Shown here piece by piece: positions 41,601 to 51,334 of a DNA stretch of 64,000 nt; position 1 is the first letter of the stretch, and each line of letters begins with the position of its first letter. The notes beneath the pieces were generated by a model. It worked only from the letters and a program-made list of their open reading frames with translations, made no database searches and was not told where the DNA came from. Source of the DNA: Pyropia yezoensis. Its lineage: Eukaryota > Rhodophyta > Bangiophyceae > Bangiales > Bangiaceae. Location: NCBI GenBank assembly GCA_009829735.1, contig CM020618.1:9019119-9083118 (forward strand). Reading direction: 5' to 3'. A program made the position numbers and the translations under genes.

Positions 41601-42854
41601 CGCCCCTGCCGTCGCCATCGCTGCCGCCGCCGGCCGGGGCGGTGTCGGGGGCGGCCGCGAGTGGCGGCGGCGGCGGCCCGACCGGCAGCGGGGGCGGCTT
41701 CCTGTCGCCAACGGCCGGCACGTTTTCCGCCGGCCCCGCCGACGGCGAGGCAGAGCCACCACCCGGCGCGCTCCTCACCGACGGCGCGCCGGTGGAGCTC
41801 CTGCCGCTGGTGCGCGCGGAGCTCCCTGGCCGGCTGGGCGCCCTCGCCGCCCAGATGGATGATGTCACCGCCCGCGAGTGGCGCGCCGCCGCGTCGGGCG
41901 CCGGCGTTGGCGGTGGCCGTGGCGGCGGCAGCGTGCCCACGGCCACCACCCTCCGGGCGGCGGCGGCGGCGTGGCAGCGCGGCGGCGGTGGCGGCGGCAT
42001 TGGCGGCGGCGGCTCGGCGCCGACGCGGCCCACGGGCGGCAGCACGGGCGCTGGCATGACGCGCGCAACGGTGGCGGCGGCGACGCGCCCGTCGCCCGAC
42101 ACGCCCGGCCTGTCCCGCACGGAGCGCTACGCCCGGCGGCGGGCGGTGCGGCGGGCGTCGAGCAGCGGCCGGTCGGCGCTGCGGGGGCTGGCCCGCCGGC
42201 TGGGGGTGGAGCTGCCGCCGCCGCCGGGCGGGCGCCCCGCCGCCACGTCAACCTCTGCCGCCGCGGCGGCGGCGCTGGGCGGGTCGGCGCGGGCGGCGCT
42301 CGCGGCGGCCGCCGCCGCCGCGGGCGACGTGGCGCTCGCAACGTGGCGCCACCGGCCGGCGGCGGGCGGCCCAGCCGGGGACGGCACCGCCGCCGCCGCG
42401 GCGGCGTCGGGGGGCGCGGCGGGCGGTGGTGGAGACACTGCCGGCGGCGGCGGCGACGGCGGCGGTGGCGGCGGCGGCGTCCGTGGTCGCGCCGGCACCC
42501 CCGCCGCGGCGGGCCGTGGCGGCGGCGGCACGGCGGCGGCGGGGGCGGCGGGGGCGGCGGCAGGCGCGGCCGGTCGGGCGGCGCGGGTCGGCCGCGGCGG
42601 CGGCGCGGGCGGCGTCGAAGCGCGGGACGTGCCGTGGCTCGGGTCGGTGTGGGCGCGGCCGGTGGCGGCGGGCGAGTGTGCGGTGGCGGTCGCGGCGCTG
42701 GCCGCCGCCGCCCGGCTGGGCGGCCGCCTCACCGGCGGGCGCGAGTGGGGGGGCGCCCGCGCGCTGGCGGTGGGACGTGCTACTGCCGCTGGGCGCCACC
42801 GCCGTTTGCGTGTATGTTGTGGCGGTGGTCGTGGCTGCGCTGACCGCCGCATGA
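38641..42854 (+). CDS. SMPD4-like protein (neutral sphingomyelinase 3 family), broken across frames
   Basis: Several frames in order read like SMPD4. 38641-38900: MAAAPPPRSAEAAAAA, HSRALWLALSLPRG. 38905-39900: ALPRLVAAALGFGAG ... LLAPGGPLHQL, FRVHFPLSNLPP, EEYLLLCLVANVVW and LPTVRALVNQLLGLW, corresponding to the family's FPALVESIFGxxGWGL, SPGGPL, FPLxxLP and FEYYMFxF blocks. 40376-42740: VAALRVLALYVAPWAG then WPAAGLASRVAVYARVV, matching the family's WLxYxxPWR and WxxFVxxNLxxYxxL. The last frame ends VLLPLGATAVCVYVVAVVVA plus ALTAA at 42854, a C-terminal membrane anchor as in SMPD4. Phase changes occur near homopolymers (C run about 38900, G run about 39905, about 40400, G run about 42748). 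SMPD4 sits in ER/nuclear envelope membranes; its catalytic role is debated. Long Ala/Gly inserts are present. Confidence 0.5.
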
Positions 42855-44220
42855 GGGCAAGGGGGGGGAGGGAGGGGTGAGGTGGGGGGGGGTCGTGAGG
42901 TGGTCGTGAGGTGGAGGGGGGGGGTGGAGGGGGGAGCGCCGTGTAGATTGCAGTGTGGTGTCGCGGTCAGAGTCCGCTGCTGTGCGCCGGCTGCTCGCCG
43001 CGAGAAACCGCATGGGGGCGGCGAAGGAAGCAGGGGGCCCTTTGGGCTGGGCGCCTGCACCTGGTGCACACCTCTGCCTCTCTGCCCTCTTGAGTTTTGT
43101 TTTCCCCATCCATTCTTGCAAAGCGGTCGGTGCAAAGCGTGTGAAAAGGGCACACCAAACGACTCTGCCGTGCCTCTCTAGTTCTCACGCGTGCGCTGAA
43201 AGTTTCTTCCACTTCCTCCACCCATCGGACCATGCCCTCTCGTCCCTTCCCGGGAAGAGGAAGGCCCTCTCACAGTCTACTCTCTCAGTCTTCTCTCCCT
43301 CATCTTTTCCGTTTTCTCCGTGTCCCCCCTGCAGTCCGCGCCCCACGCCCCACCACTCGCGCCGACAACCGGTGACAGGGGCAGTCTGCAGTGGCGGTGG
43401 CGGGAGCAGCCGAATTGCCCGACGAATGTAGCGCATGCCCGCTGCTACCGCCCTGCGGCGATGGCGAGCCGCGCCACGTTCTTCCTGCTGCTGCCGCTGC
43501 GGGCAACGGGTAACAGCCTGTCTCACTATTGGCCACAGCACTCCCGCCCGAGGCGCTGTCCCACACCTGCTTGCGGCTCCAAGCTCGTGAAGCAATGGAC
43601 ATCCCTCGCCTGCCTCGTCAAAGCATCGCACGAACGCAAAAAACACGTAGTGCGCGTTCGTGTCGAGGAGGACAGCCCACTGCGGTCGCCCCAAGACTTA
43701 CTCACGTAGTGAAAGTACATATCACCTTCTAGCCCCCCTCCCCCCTCCCCCTCTGAGAAGGTCGGACTTATCACACCATGTACAGCCCATCAGCAGACAG
43801 ACAGGCCAGCCAACGGGATATTTTCCGTGCGCCCCTCGCTTTCAGGTGGAAGCGCAGCGAGCGCGGGTGTCAGCCACACGGGCTCACGTGAGATGGCGGT
43901 GAGAGGGAGGGCCCGTCAAAAGAGGGGGCCGACGCACTACTCGGCGCCCGCCCAAACGGCTTGGCGGCCAGGTCGGGTATTCCCGCCAATAGTCAGCATG
44001 TGGCGAGACGACAGCTTTGACTGCGGCTGCCGTTGACTCGCCCGTTCACACTCGGCCCGGCAGGTTGCGCCAGCTGCCTCCCCGCGCCGCCCCCCCCTCC
44101 CCCTCCGCCCTCTTCTGCTTCCTTTATCCTCCCGGTTCCTCCCCCACCTTACCCCTTCCCTCTATCCCCGTCGTCCTCCCCCTCCTATTGTCCCCGCCGT
44201 TCCCCCCTACCAAGGGCATT
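42855..44220. other. Intergenic, probable gelsolin 5' region
   Basis: 42870-42940 is G-rich. 42950-43900 is of moderate GC with short unsupported frames. 44080-44215 is a strong pyrimidine-rich stretch (CCCTCC, CTTCC words) directly before the gelsolin ATG, likely promoter or 5' UTR. Confidence 0.4.
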
Positions 44221-45513
44221 ATGGCGGACCAGGCCGGGTGCACCAACCTCAAGCGCCTGCTCCCGTTTGCCAAAAAGGCCTTTGACATGTACCAAAAGCA
44301 CCAAGCCAAGAAGGCCGGCGGCGGCGGTGGCGGCGGCGGCACCCGCGACGGTGCCGGCGGGCTGATGGACATGGTCGGCGGCATGGCCGGCGCCGCCGGG
44401 GTGGCGCCGCCCAAGTGGATGCAAACCAACATTGGCGGCATTGGGACGGACGAGGACAAGGCGCTGCGGCAAAAGGCGGCCGCCTCAGAGGGCGCCTTAG
44501 CCGGCGCCGGCGCGGCGCCGGGCCTCGAGGTGTGGCGGGTGGAGGCGCTGGCGCCCGTCCGGCAGCCGCCCTTCCCGGGCTCCCATGCGTCCTTTTTTTC
44601 CGGTGATTCCTACATCCTGCTCCACACGCGGGCAAAGGCAGACAACCCGTCGGCGCTCGAGTGGGACCTCTAATTCCTCCTCGGGTCCGAGTCATCGCAG
44701 GACGAAAAGGGTGCTGCCGCCTACTTCGTGGTGAACCTCGATGACCTCCTCGGCACAAAGCCGGTCCAGCACCGGGAGGTGCAGGGGCAGGAGAGCGAGG
44801 CCTTTCTGGGCCTCTTTGGCGGCGCCGTTGTGTACATGGACGGTGGGGTGGCCAGTGACTTCAAGTCTGGAACACCCGAGGCGTATGAACCGCGGCTGCT
44901 GCGCGTCAAGGGCGCCAATGCCGACACGGTGCGGGTGTCGCAGGTGCCCTTGGCGGCCGCTTCCCTCAACGCCGGCGACGTCTTCCTCCTCGACGGGGGA
45001 GTGTCGTTGGTGCTCTACTGTGGGTCTGCGTCCAACCCCATGGAGCAGCGCCGCGGCGGCGAGCTGCTGGGCGCGCTCAAGGATGAGCGCAAGGCCGAGG
45101 GGGAGCGAGTAGACGGGGAGGAGGACCTTGCCGCCTGTGCGCCCTTTTGGGCCGCCGTCAATGGGGGCACCCCCGCGCCCGTCGCGGCCGCCGTGGCCGA
45201 CGCGGTCGAGGTGGAGGCCGCAGAGGGCCCGACCAAGCTGTTTAAGCTCTCGGACGAGAGCGGCTCGGTGGTGATTGGCCAGACCGCTGAAGGCTCCCCG
45301 CTCCCCGCCCCCACCCCGGCGGACGTGTGGGTGGTCACTCGCGGCGCCGAGATGTTTGTGGCGGTCGGCGACGGCGCCAGCACAGCCGAGCGCGTGTACG
45401 TTGTCAACCGGGTGAGTGTCATTGCCGAGGCGGTGGGGCTGCCTGCCGACTGCCGCGTCACGTTCTTTTCGCGCGAGGCAGACCGGGGGCTGTGGAACTC
45501 GTTTTTCGGGTGA
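44221..45513 (+). CDS. Gelsolin/severin-like actin-binding protein, three domains, with an in-frame stop
   Basis: One phase from the ATG at 44221 to 45513 (430 codons) reads three gelsolin-like domains, the size of severin/fragmin/CapG. After a helical start and a Gly linker, G1 starts near residue 101 (GLEVWRVEALAPV ... FFSGDSYILLHTRA ... EWDL) and continues SSQDEKGAAAYFVVNLDDLL, then PVQHREVQGQES and the VVYMDGGVASDFK block. G2 (about 220-310) has PRLLRVKGANADTVRVSQVP, LNAGDVFLLDGG, and NPMEQRRGGELL. G3 (about 340-430) has TKLFKLSDESG, DVWVVTRGAEMFVAVG and SREADRGLWNSFFG. A TAA at 44671-44673 (codon 151) sits exactly where the family has Tyr or His in W-D-L-Y/H-F. The rest stays in phase, so a single substitution, an error or stop readthrough could explain it. 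It is expected to sever or cap actin in a calcium-dependent way. Confidence 0.85.
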
Positions 45514-45954
45514 GGGGAGGGGGGGCGTGAGCGAGAGGAGAATGGGGCGGGGGGGGTGGGAGGGGGAGGCACAGAAGGCGGGGGGGCAGCAGAGCCGGGG
45601 GTGGGCAGCAGGCGATCAACCCACGGCGGAGCCGCTGCCCACCGAGCGCAGTCGGCGGGTGGCCCGGCGGCGGACCCCCCGGCCGGACCCCCGCCCTGGG
45701 GCGCGCGTGCGAGCACAGGGTGCGCCGATGGAAGAACGGCTGCCACGGCGCGGCATAAAAAGGAACCCGGTTGTCGAAACCATCGGCCCGTGGACCACCA
45801 GGGGCGCGCGCGAGCGTGAGGCCCCCGCGAGCGGGCCTGGCCGGCCCCACGCCAGGACGACCCGCACGCTGTGGCCCCCACGCGGCAGCCGGCCTCTCCC
45901 ATCCGACCGCGAGCACCGCCACGCTTGCGTGCAGCAGCAGGGGCACACATCCAG

Positions 45955-45989
<35 letters not shown>

Positions 45990-46358
45990 CGCCCGCGCCT
46001 CCCTCTGGGAAGCACAGGCGCCCCCCCCCGTCCCCCCCCCCCGCCCGCCCGGCGTGCTTGGTTGGCAGAGCGCGACCGCAGCACGCTGCGCGTGCGCCCG
46101 TCGCGCCCTTCCCGCAGATGGACCGTCCCAGCAGCGGCGGCGGCACGACAGGCGGCGGCGGCGGCTGGGCGGCTGCGGTGGCTGGGACTCGACCAGGGAA
46201 CGCTCACTGACGACGGCATGTGTGCACAGGGTCCCCCCTACCGCCCATACCCGCGCCCGTCCTGGGCACCCTGTGTGTACCCGAAGAGGCAAGGAGCATA
46301 CGGGGACGAAAAACAGAACAAAGCCAGACCGCCCCGTCCATCCACCCCCACCGTCGAG
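45514..46358. other. Intergenic low-complexity, includes a 34-base C tract
   Basis: GC-rich sequence between convergent genes. Apart from the C tract at 45955-45988, no repeat family or coding frame is convincing, although long low-complexity frames exist on both strands. Confidence 0.5.
45955..45988 (+). repeat. 34-base C tract
   Basis: Uninterrupted C run on +, the longest homopolymer in the window. Confidence 0.9.
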
Positions 46359-47653
46359 TCAGTAGTCCGCCGCCACGCCCGCGGCCGCCAACCACCACCC
46401 CCACCGCAACCGGGCACCCCCAGTGCCGCCCAGCACTCGGCGCAAGCCACAGCGCCCACCGCGGGGATTCACACACCAAACCACCACGCACGCCGCCGTC
46501 CTCCCACCGCCACCCCCCCCCCATCCCAGAGCCCCCCCCTTTGCTCCACCCCCTGCCCTTTCCCCCCCCCCCCCCGCTTCCGCCTCATCACATACCCACA
46601 CTCGCCGCGCATCCTGCTGCCGCGCCTCGGTGGTGGCCGCCACCACCGCCGCCGCCGCCGCCACCGCGCTGATCTGGTGCCGCTGCCGCAGCAGCCGCAC
46701 CCGCTTCTTATCCGCCGCGCCCCCATCACCACCGTCGCCGCCGCCGCCGCCGCCGGCAGCAGCGGCAGTGGCGACGGCGGCGGCGCCCCCCGCGGTGGCG
46801 CGGTGGAGGGCCTCGCGGCCAATGGCGGCACCCGCCGCCGCGGCGCCGCCACCGCCGCCGTCGGCGTCGGTGGCCGCCAACAGTGTGGGCCCGGCGACGG
46901 GCGCCACGGTGAGGCCGGCGGCGGCGTCGCGGGCAAACTCCCGCTCCGCCCCCCCGCCAGCGGCGGCGAGGAGGTCCGCCAGGCTGGGCTCCCCTGCAGG
47001 CGCCGCCGCCGCGGTGGCCACGGCCGCCGTGGGCGGGGGGGCGGCCGGGGCGCCGACAGCCGCCGCCCCGCCCCCCGCCACAGGCGGCGGCGGCGGGCAA
47101 AGGGGCGTCCCCGCGCCGCCCACACAGGCGCCTGCTGCAGCGGCGGCCGCCCCCGTCACCCCTCCCGCCGCCGGCTCCGTCGCGGCCGTGCCACCCCCAG
47201 CGTCGTCGGCCGACGACGCCTCGGCAGACGATGGCTCCCCAGCCGCGTGGGCGGCAGACACTGCCGCAGCCAGTGGTGGCGGCAGCCGCGGGCGCCCCCC
47301 GCCCGCGGCGGCGGCGCCGGCGGCGGGCCCGGCGGCGGCGCGCCGCCGCCGCACCGCCGCCGCGGTGGCGGCTGCGGCCAGCAGCGACGGCAGCGGCCGC
47401 CGACCCGCGGCGGGCGCACCGGGAGGGGGGGGTGCGGCGGGTGCGGCGGCGCCGGGGGGGCGCCCCCGCTTGACGCCCCGGGGGGGGGGGGGGTGGCGGC
47501 GGCCGCAGGGGGGGCCGCCGCTGGCCCGGCGGCGGCAGCTGGCGCCGCCGCCGCCGCCGCTCCAGGGGGCGGCGGAGAGGCAGGGGGCGACGCCGCAGAG
47601 GAAGAGGAGGAGGTGCCAGAAGAGCTACCGTACGTGGCAAAGAGCGACTCCAT
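46359..47653 (-). CDS. PRCC-like protein (splicing/mitotic-checkpoint factor family), broken across frames
   Basis: From the ATG at 47653 the protein begins MESLFATYGSSSGTSSSSSA, close to the family's M-x-S-L-x-x-Y-x-S-S-[DE] start. A Pro-rich stretch follows. The rest continues in a second frame from about 47460: a Pro/Ala region, then ADLLAAAGGGAEREFA, then the PRCC-type C-terminal block KKRVRLLRQRHQISAVAAAA followed by EARQQDARRV, where family members read +KHQIxxLxxxAxxxExxLxxxWxxxR. The frame change coincides with the G tract at 47478-47490. The exact C-terminus after about 46610 is unclear; the open frame continues to 46359 in Gly-rich sequence that is probably not coding. In animals and plants PRCC is a nuclear protein linked to splicing. 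Confidence 0.5.
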
Positions 47654-48553
47654 CGTCGCCGGGGGGGAAGGGGGGGGGGGGCGGTGGCAGTGGGGGATGG
47701 CGGGGGTGGTGGGTGGCGGCGGAGGGGTGGGGGCGAGGCTGGGCGCGCGGCGGGAGGCGGGCGACCGCACCTCTCTCTGGCGTCAAATTCCCTTTTAATT
47801 CCTAGCGTGCCCGACGATGGGGTCGTCCCGGGCGCGACGGCCCGGCGCCCTCCGCCCGCCGCGACGGCACTGAATGTACAAGGAACAGGACACAGGCGGG
47901 AGGCCAGCTGGCAGCCGGCAGACCCGCCGGCGGGGCCACCCCCGCCCACCGCCTCACCCATTCGCGGCGGTCGCCCACGCCACTACCGCCCCGGCGGCCG
48001 TTACCGCTGGCTGACGACGGAGCGGCCGGTCGACAGGCGGCGGCGGTCGACAGCCCAGCTCTTCCAGCGCAGTCCACCGGCCGTCGCCAGACGCGGACGC
48101 CACAGCCGCCACGGGCGGGGCGCGCAGGCCGCCACACCCAGTGGCGGCGGGGGTGAAAGGGGGAAGCCAGTGGCGGTGTGGAACCGGCCGTCGCGAGGCA
48201 CCGCCGCCGGGGCGGGGAGAGCCCGGCGGGCGCCGCCCACGTCGACTACCGCTGGCCGCGGCGGCAGCCGACCAGCACATGGCGGCCACCGTCACCAGTG
48301 GCACTACGGTGGCTGGCTGGAGCGGCACCGGCCTGGCGGCTGCCAGGAGCAGCGCGTCCGTCCCGGGGGAGCCACACGCGCGCCACAAACGGCGGGGGCC
48401 ACCCCCCCCCCCCCCCCGACAGGCAGCGTCCTCCCGCCAGCGCGGGTCCTCGCGCCTTTGCCCCCCCAGAGCCCCCCTTGGCACTCAAGCGGTTGGGGGA
48501 GAGCAGCCACTCCCCACACCCCGCCCTCCCTGCCGCGCCCCCCCCACTCCCAC
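47654..48553. other. Intergenic, no supported gene
   Basis: GC-rich with a CGCCGGG/CCGGCGG bias. Frames on both strands are Pro/Arg/Gly low complexity. There is a C tract at 48403-48417. Confidence 0.45.
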
Positions 48554-49522
48554 CTACAAGTACAGGTCTGACCGGACGGTCAGGGCCTTGAGGTGGCGCT
48601 CGCCCAGCCAGCCCGCCACCGCCGCCCGGGCGGCCACGTGGGCGGGCGCATTACGGTTCTCCCCCCCCCCCCCGCGGCCGCCGACCCCCAGATTGACGTC
48701 GACCCGCCGGAGGCCCGGCAGCACCCCCGGCGCGACCAGCCCCGCCAGCGCCGTGTGGGGCCACACCATTGGCAACGCCAGGACGGCAATGGCGGGAAAG
48801 GCGCGGCAGACGGCGTCGACGGTATCCGCGTCGGCCACCCCCCAGACCGTCAGCGACCGGAGGGCCGCCCACGGGGGGGTGGCGGCGAGCAGCGCGGGCA
48901 GCGGCCCGGGCTCCCGAAACACCACGCACCGGACGGTGAGCGTCAGGACGCGCACAGAGGGGAGGGTCGAGAGGCGAGCGAGGAGGGCGCCCAGGTCGTC
49001 CAACGCGCCCTCATCAAACGGGTAGACGACGACTTCGAGGGTGCCCAGCGGCGACGCGCTCAGCGCCGGCAGCGCGGCCAGGCCGGCAGCAAGCTTTGTC
49101 GACACCCCCCGCAGGGCCACCAGCGGCAGCAGCGGCAGGACGGGCAGGAAGGAGCGGTAAAAGGCAAAGTCGGGGGGGAAAATCGGGTCCCCAAGCAGCA
49201 GCTCCCGCACGTTGGGCGCCCGCCCCAGGAAGCCCACCACCGACGCCCGGTGGGCGTCTGCGTCGACGCCGCCGTCGACGCCACACCGGCACTTGCGGGC
49301 GTCAAAGGTGACCGCCACGGCGGTGACGGCGGCGTAGGCGGCGTCGCGGAGGGCGCGGCAGGTGAGGGCGGCGGCCGCCCACGACGGTGACCGCGTCACC
49401 ACTCGCGTGCCGCGGATGGTGCGCGCCTTCCACAGCTCCCCGACAATGCGCTGAAGGAGGTCATCGGGGAGGTCAATGAGGGTGAGGTCACCGGGGTGTG
49501 CGGCGGGCTCTGGCTTGTCCAT
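48554..49522 (-). CDS. F-box protein with leucine-rich-repeat-like C-terminal region
   Basis: 322 residues from the ATG at 49522, intronless and uninterrupted. The F-box lies near residues 14-62: LTLIDLPDDLLQRIVGELW, then SWAAAALTCRALRDAAYAAV. The remainder has LRR-like strands (NVRELLLGDPIF, LPLVALRGVSTKLA, LGTLEVVVYPFDEGALDDLG, SVRVLTLTVRCVVF, ALRSLTVWGV, IAVLALPMVW, LRRVDVNLGV, LKALTVRSDLYL), a typical substrate-binding arrangement. F-box proteins link substrates to SKP1-cullin1 ubiquitin ligases; the target is unknown. Its neighbour downstream on the same strand is the PRCC-like gene. Confidence 0.82.
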   Translation of the reverse strand: MDKPEPAAHPGDLTLIDLPDDLLQRIVGELWKARTIRGTRVVTRSPSWAAAALTCRALRDAAYAAVTAVAVTFDARKCRCGVDGGVDADAHRASVVGFLGRAPNVRELLLGDPIFPPDFAFYRSFLPVLPLLPLVALRGVSTKLAAGLAALPALSASPLGTLEVVVYPFDEGALDDLGALLARLSTLPSVRVLTLTVRCVVFREPGPLPALLAATPPWAALRSLTVWGVADADTVDAVCRAFPAIAVLALPMVWPHTALAGLVAPGVLPGLRRVDVNLGVGGRGGGGENRNAPAHVAARAAVAGWLGERHLKALTVRSDLYL

Positions 49523-50086
49523 TCCCGGGGGGGGGGAGGGGGGGGGGGGTGCCGCAAACCCCCAATCCCAGAAAGACCGCGCTAACGCAGCGGGTGAGGG
49601 TGAGGGGCAGGCAGGATGGTGGTGCAGTGAGGGGGAGAGAGAGTGGACACAGCAGAGAAAAATGTGTCGTTTGTGACGGGTGGGGAGGAAGGTGGAGCGA
49701 GGTGCATGGGCAAGGACACAGCCTCCATCAAGGAGGCTTTGTCATTCCACATGAAGCGGTGATCATCAGTAATTCGGTCGCATCAAATGAGAGCTGGTTT
49801 CATTCGATTTATATTGGCCGCGAACTGTGAACGGGCCTGAGCCACACATATTCACGAGCTGTGATCGTCTTTCGCCAGTATAGGCGCTTGCTAACACAGC
49901 CGTGTCGATACAGCCACGCTTCTCGTGGCAGTCAAGACATGGCCGAAGGTGAACGTGTTTGAGGGGGAGGGGGGTGCGCTCCACGTCCTCTCTGTGGCGC
50001 CCGCCTCCGCCGACGCTACCGCCGCGGCCGCCGGCAACGCTGCCGCCGCAGCCGCCGGCGAGGCCGCCGCCGCCGGCCGACGATGA
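49523..50086. other. Intergenic / divergent upstream region
   Basis: Lies between the F-box gene (-) and the helicase-lobe gene (+). 49530-49545 is a G tract. 49690-49920 is of lower GC and looks like promoter-type sequence. Any missing 5' exons of the helicase gene should be here, but no helicase motifs I-III are seen. Confidence 0.45.
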
Positions 50087-51334
50087 ATGAGCTTTTCTTC
50101 TGGGTGCGGCTGTGGGGACCGGGCCGCATCCATGGGGCGGCTGGCGATGGCGCCCGCCCGAGGTGGAGTCGGCGGCGGCAGTGACGGCGGCGGCGGCAGC
50201 GGTGGCGAAGGTGATGGCGGCGGCGGCGGAGGCGGCGCCATGAGGGACCCTCGTGCCAGCGCGCCGTACCCGTTGGCGGCGGCGACGAATACCAAGCGCG
50301 CCGTCCTGCTGGCGCTCCTCGCCCACTTCCGCGCTGGTGGCCACCGGACGCTCGTCTTTTCGTTCTCACGCACCCTCCTTGACCTGGTCACCATCGTTCT
50401 GGCCGCCGATGGGGTGAAGGGGGTGGCCCGGATGGATGGCCACATGAAGAGCCCCTTGCGGGTGGTGGTGGTGGCTGCTTTCAACGCGTCAGCGGCGGAC
50501 GCTCCTGGCGGCAGCGACGGCGGCGCCCCCCCCCCCTCCTCGGTGATGTGGTTGACCAAGCAGGTGGGCGCCCTCACCCTCACCGCCACCACCCGCGTCG
50601 TCCTCCTCAAGCCCCACTGGTTCTCCGCCGCCGACGAGCAGGCGGTGGATCGGGCGTGCCGCTTCGGCCAACGCTACGACGTGCTCGTCGTCCGCCTCGT
50701 GACGGTGGGGGGCACTGGGGAGCGGATTGTGCGGCGACCGGTGACCCAGGCGTGGCTGGTGCGGCTGCTTGGCGCGAGCGTGGGGGTTGGGACGGCGGGG
50801 CGTGGGGCACGCCACTGCGGCGGCGGGGCGGCGGCGGCGACGGGCGGGGGCCGCTTCTCCTCCGCTGCCGACGGAGACGGCGCCGGCGGCGGGGACCTGC
50901 TGGGCGGCGTTGCTGCTGCTGCCGCTACCCGCTACTGTCGACGCGGCGGCCGCGGCGGCCGGTGGCAGCGTCTCGCCCCACACCGCCGCGGCGGCGGTGG
51001 CTGCGCTGTCCCGCGCCCTCCCCGACGCCCTCATGTGCCCCGCCCCAGCCCTGGAGGCGGCGCTGCAGGCGCCATCCCCGGCGGTGGCGTCAACGCCGCC
51101 CACCTCTCCCTCGCCCCCTCCGGCTCTGTTGCTGCTGACGTTGACACGAGAGTGCTCGGTGTCCTCATCGTCCTCACCGCGGCCGTCACGGCCGGCCGTG
51201 AGGCACTGCAACACATGGCGTCGGCCGTAGGCGGGGAGGGTGTCGCCGCGCTGGAGAGCACCGCCGGCATCAACCTTGCCGTCCATGTTGTTGCCGCCGT
51301 CCCCGCCGCCGCCCCCGTCGCCGTCCATGTCTGA
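50087..51334 (+). CDS. SNF2-family helicase C-terminal lobe only (orphan or pseudogene)
   Basis: Residues about 65-230 of this 415-codon frame match the second RecA lobe of SNF2/Rad54/ERCC6-type ATPases. TKRAVLLALLAHFRAGGHRT is followed by motif IV (LVFSFSR, 89-95), RMDGHM, RVVVVAAFNA, then WLTKQVGALTLTATTRVVLL (motif V region) and motif VI ADEQAVDRACRFGQR (182-196), followed by VLVVRLVTVGGTGERIVRR. The ATP-binding lobe with motifs I-III is absent from this frame and from the upstream 550 bases. Motif V is short: the usual QVGGVGLxLT loop is reduced to QVGALTLT. Beyond about 50790 the sequence is low complexity. ATP hydrolysis is not expected. It could be a decayed gene, an exon of a gene with a distant 5' part, or a repurposed single-lobe protein. 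Confidence 0.7.
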   Translation: MSFSSGCGCGDRAASMGRLAMAPARGGVGGGSDGGGGSGGEGDGGGGGGGAMRDPRASAPYPLAAATNTKRAVLLALLAHFRAGGHRTLVFSFSRTLLDLVTIVLAADGVKGVARMDGHMKSPLRVVVVAAFNASAADAPGGSDGGAPPPSSVMWLTKQVGALTLTATTRVVLLKPHWFSAADEQAVDRACRFGQRYDVLVVRLVTVGGTGERIVRRPVTQAWLVRLLGASVGVGTAGRGARHCGGGAAAATGGGRFSSAADGDGAGGGDLLGGVAAAAATRYCRRGGRGGRWQRLAPHRRGGGGCAVPRPPRRPHVPRPSPGGGAAGAIPGGGVNAAHLSLAPSGSVAADVDTRVLGVLIVLTAAVTAGREALQHMASAVGGEGVAALESTAGINLAVHVVAAVPAAAPVAVHV

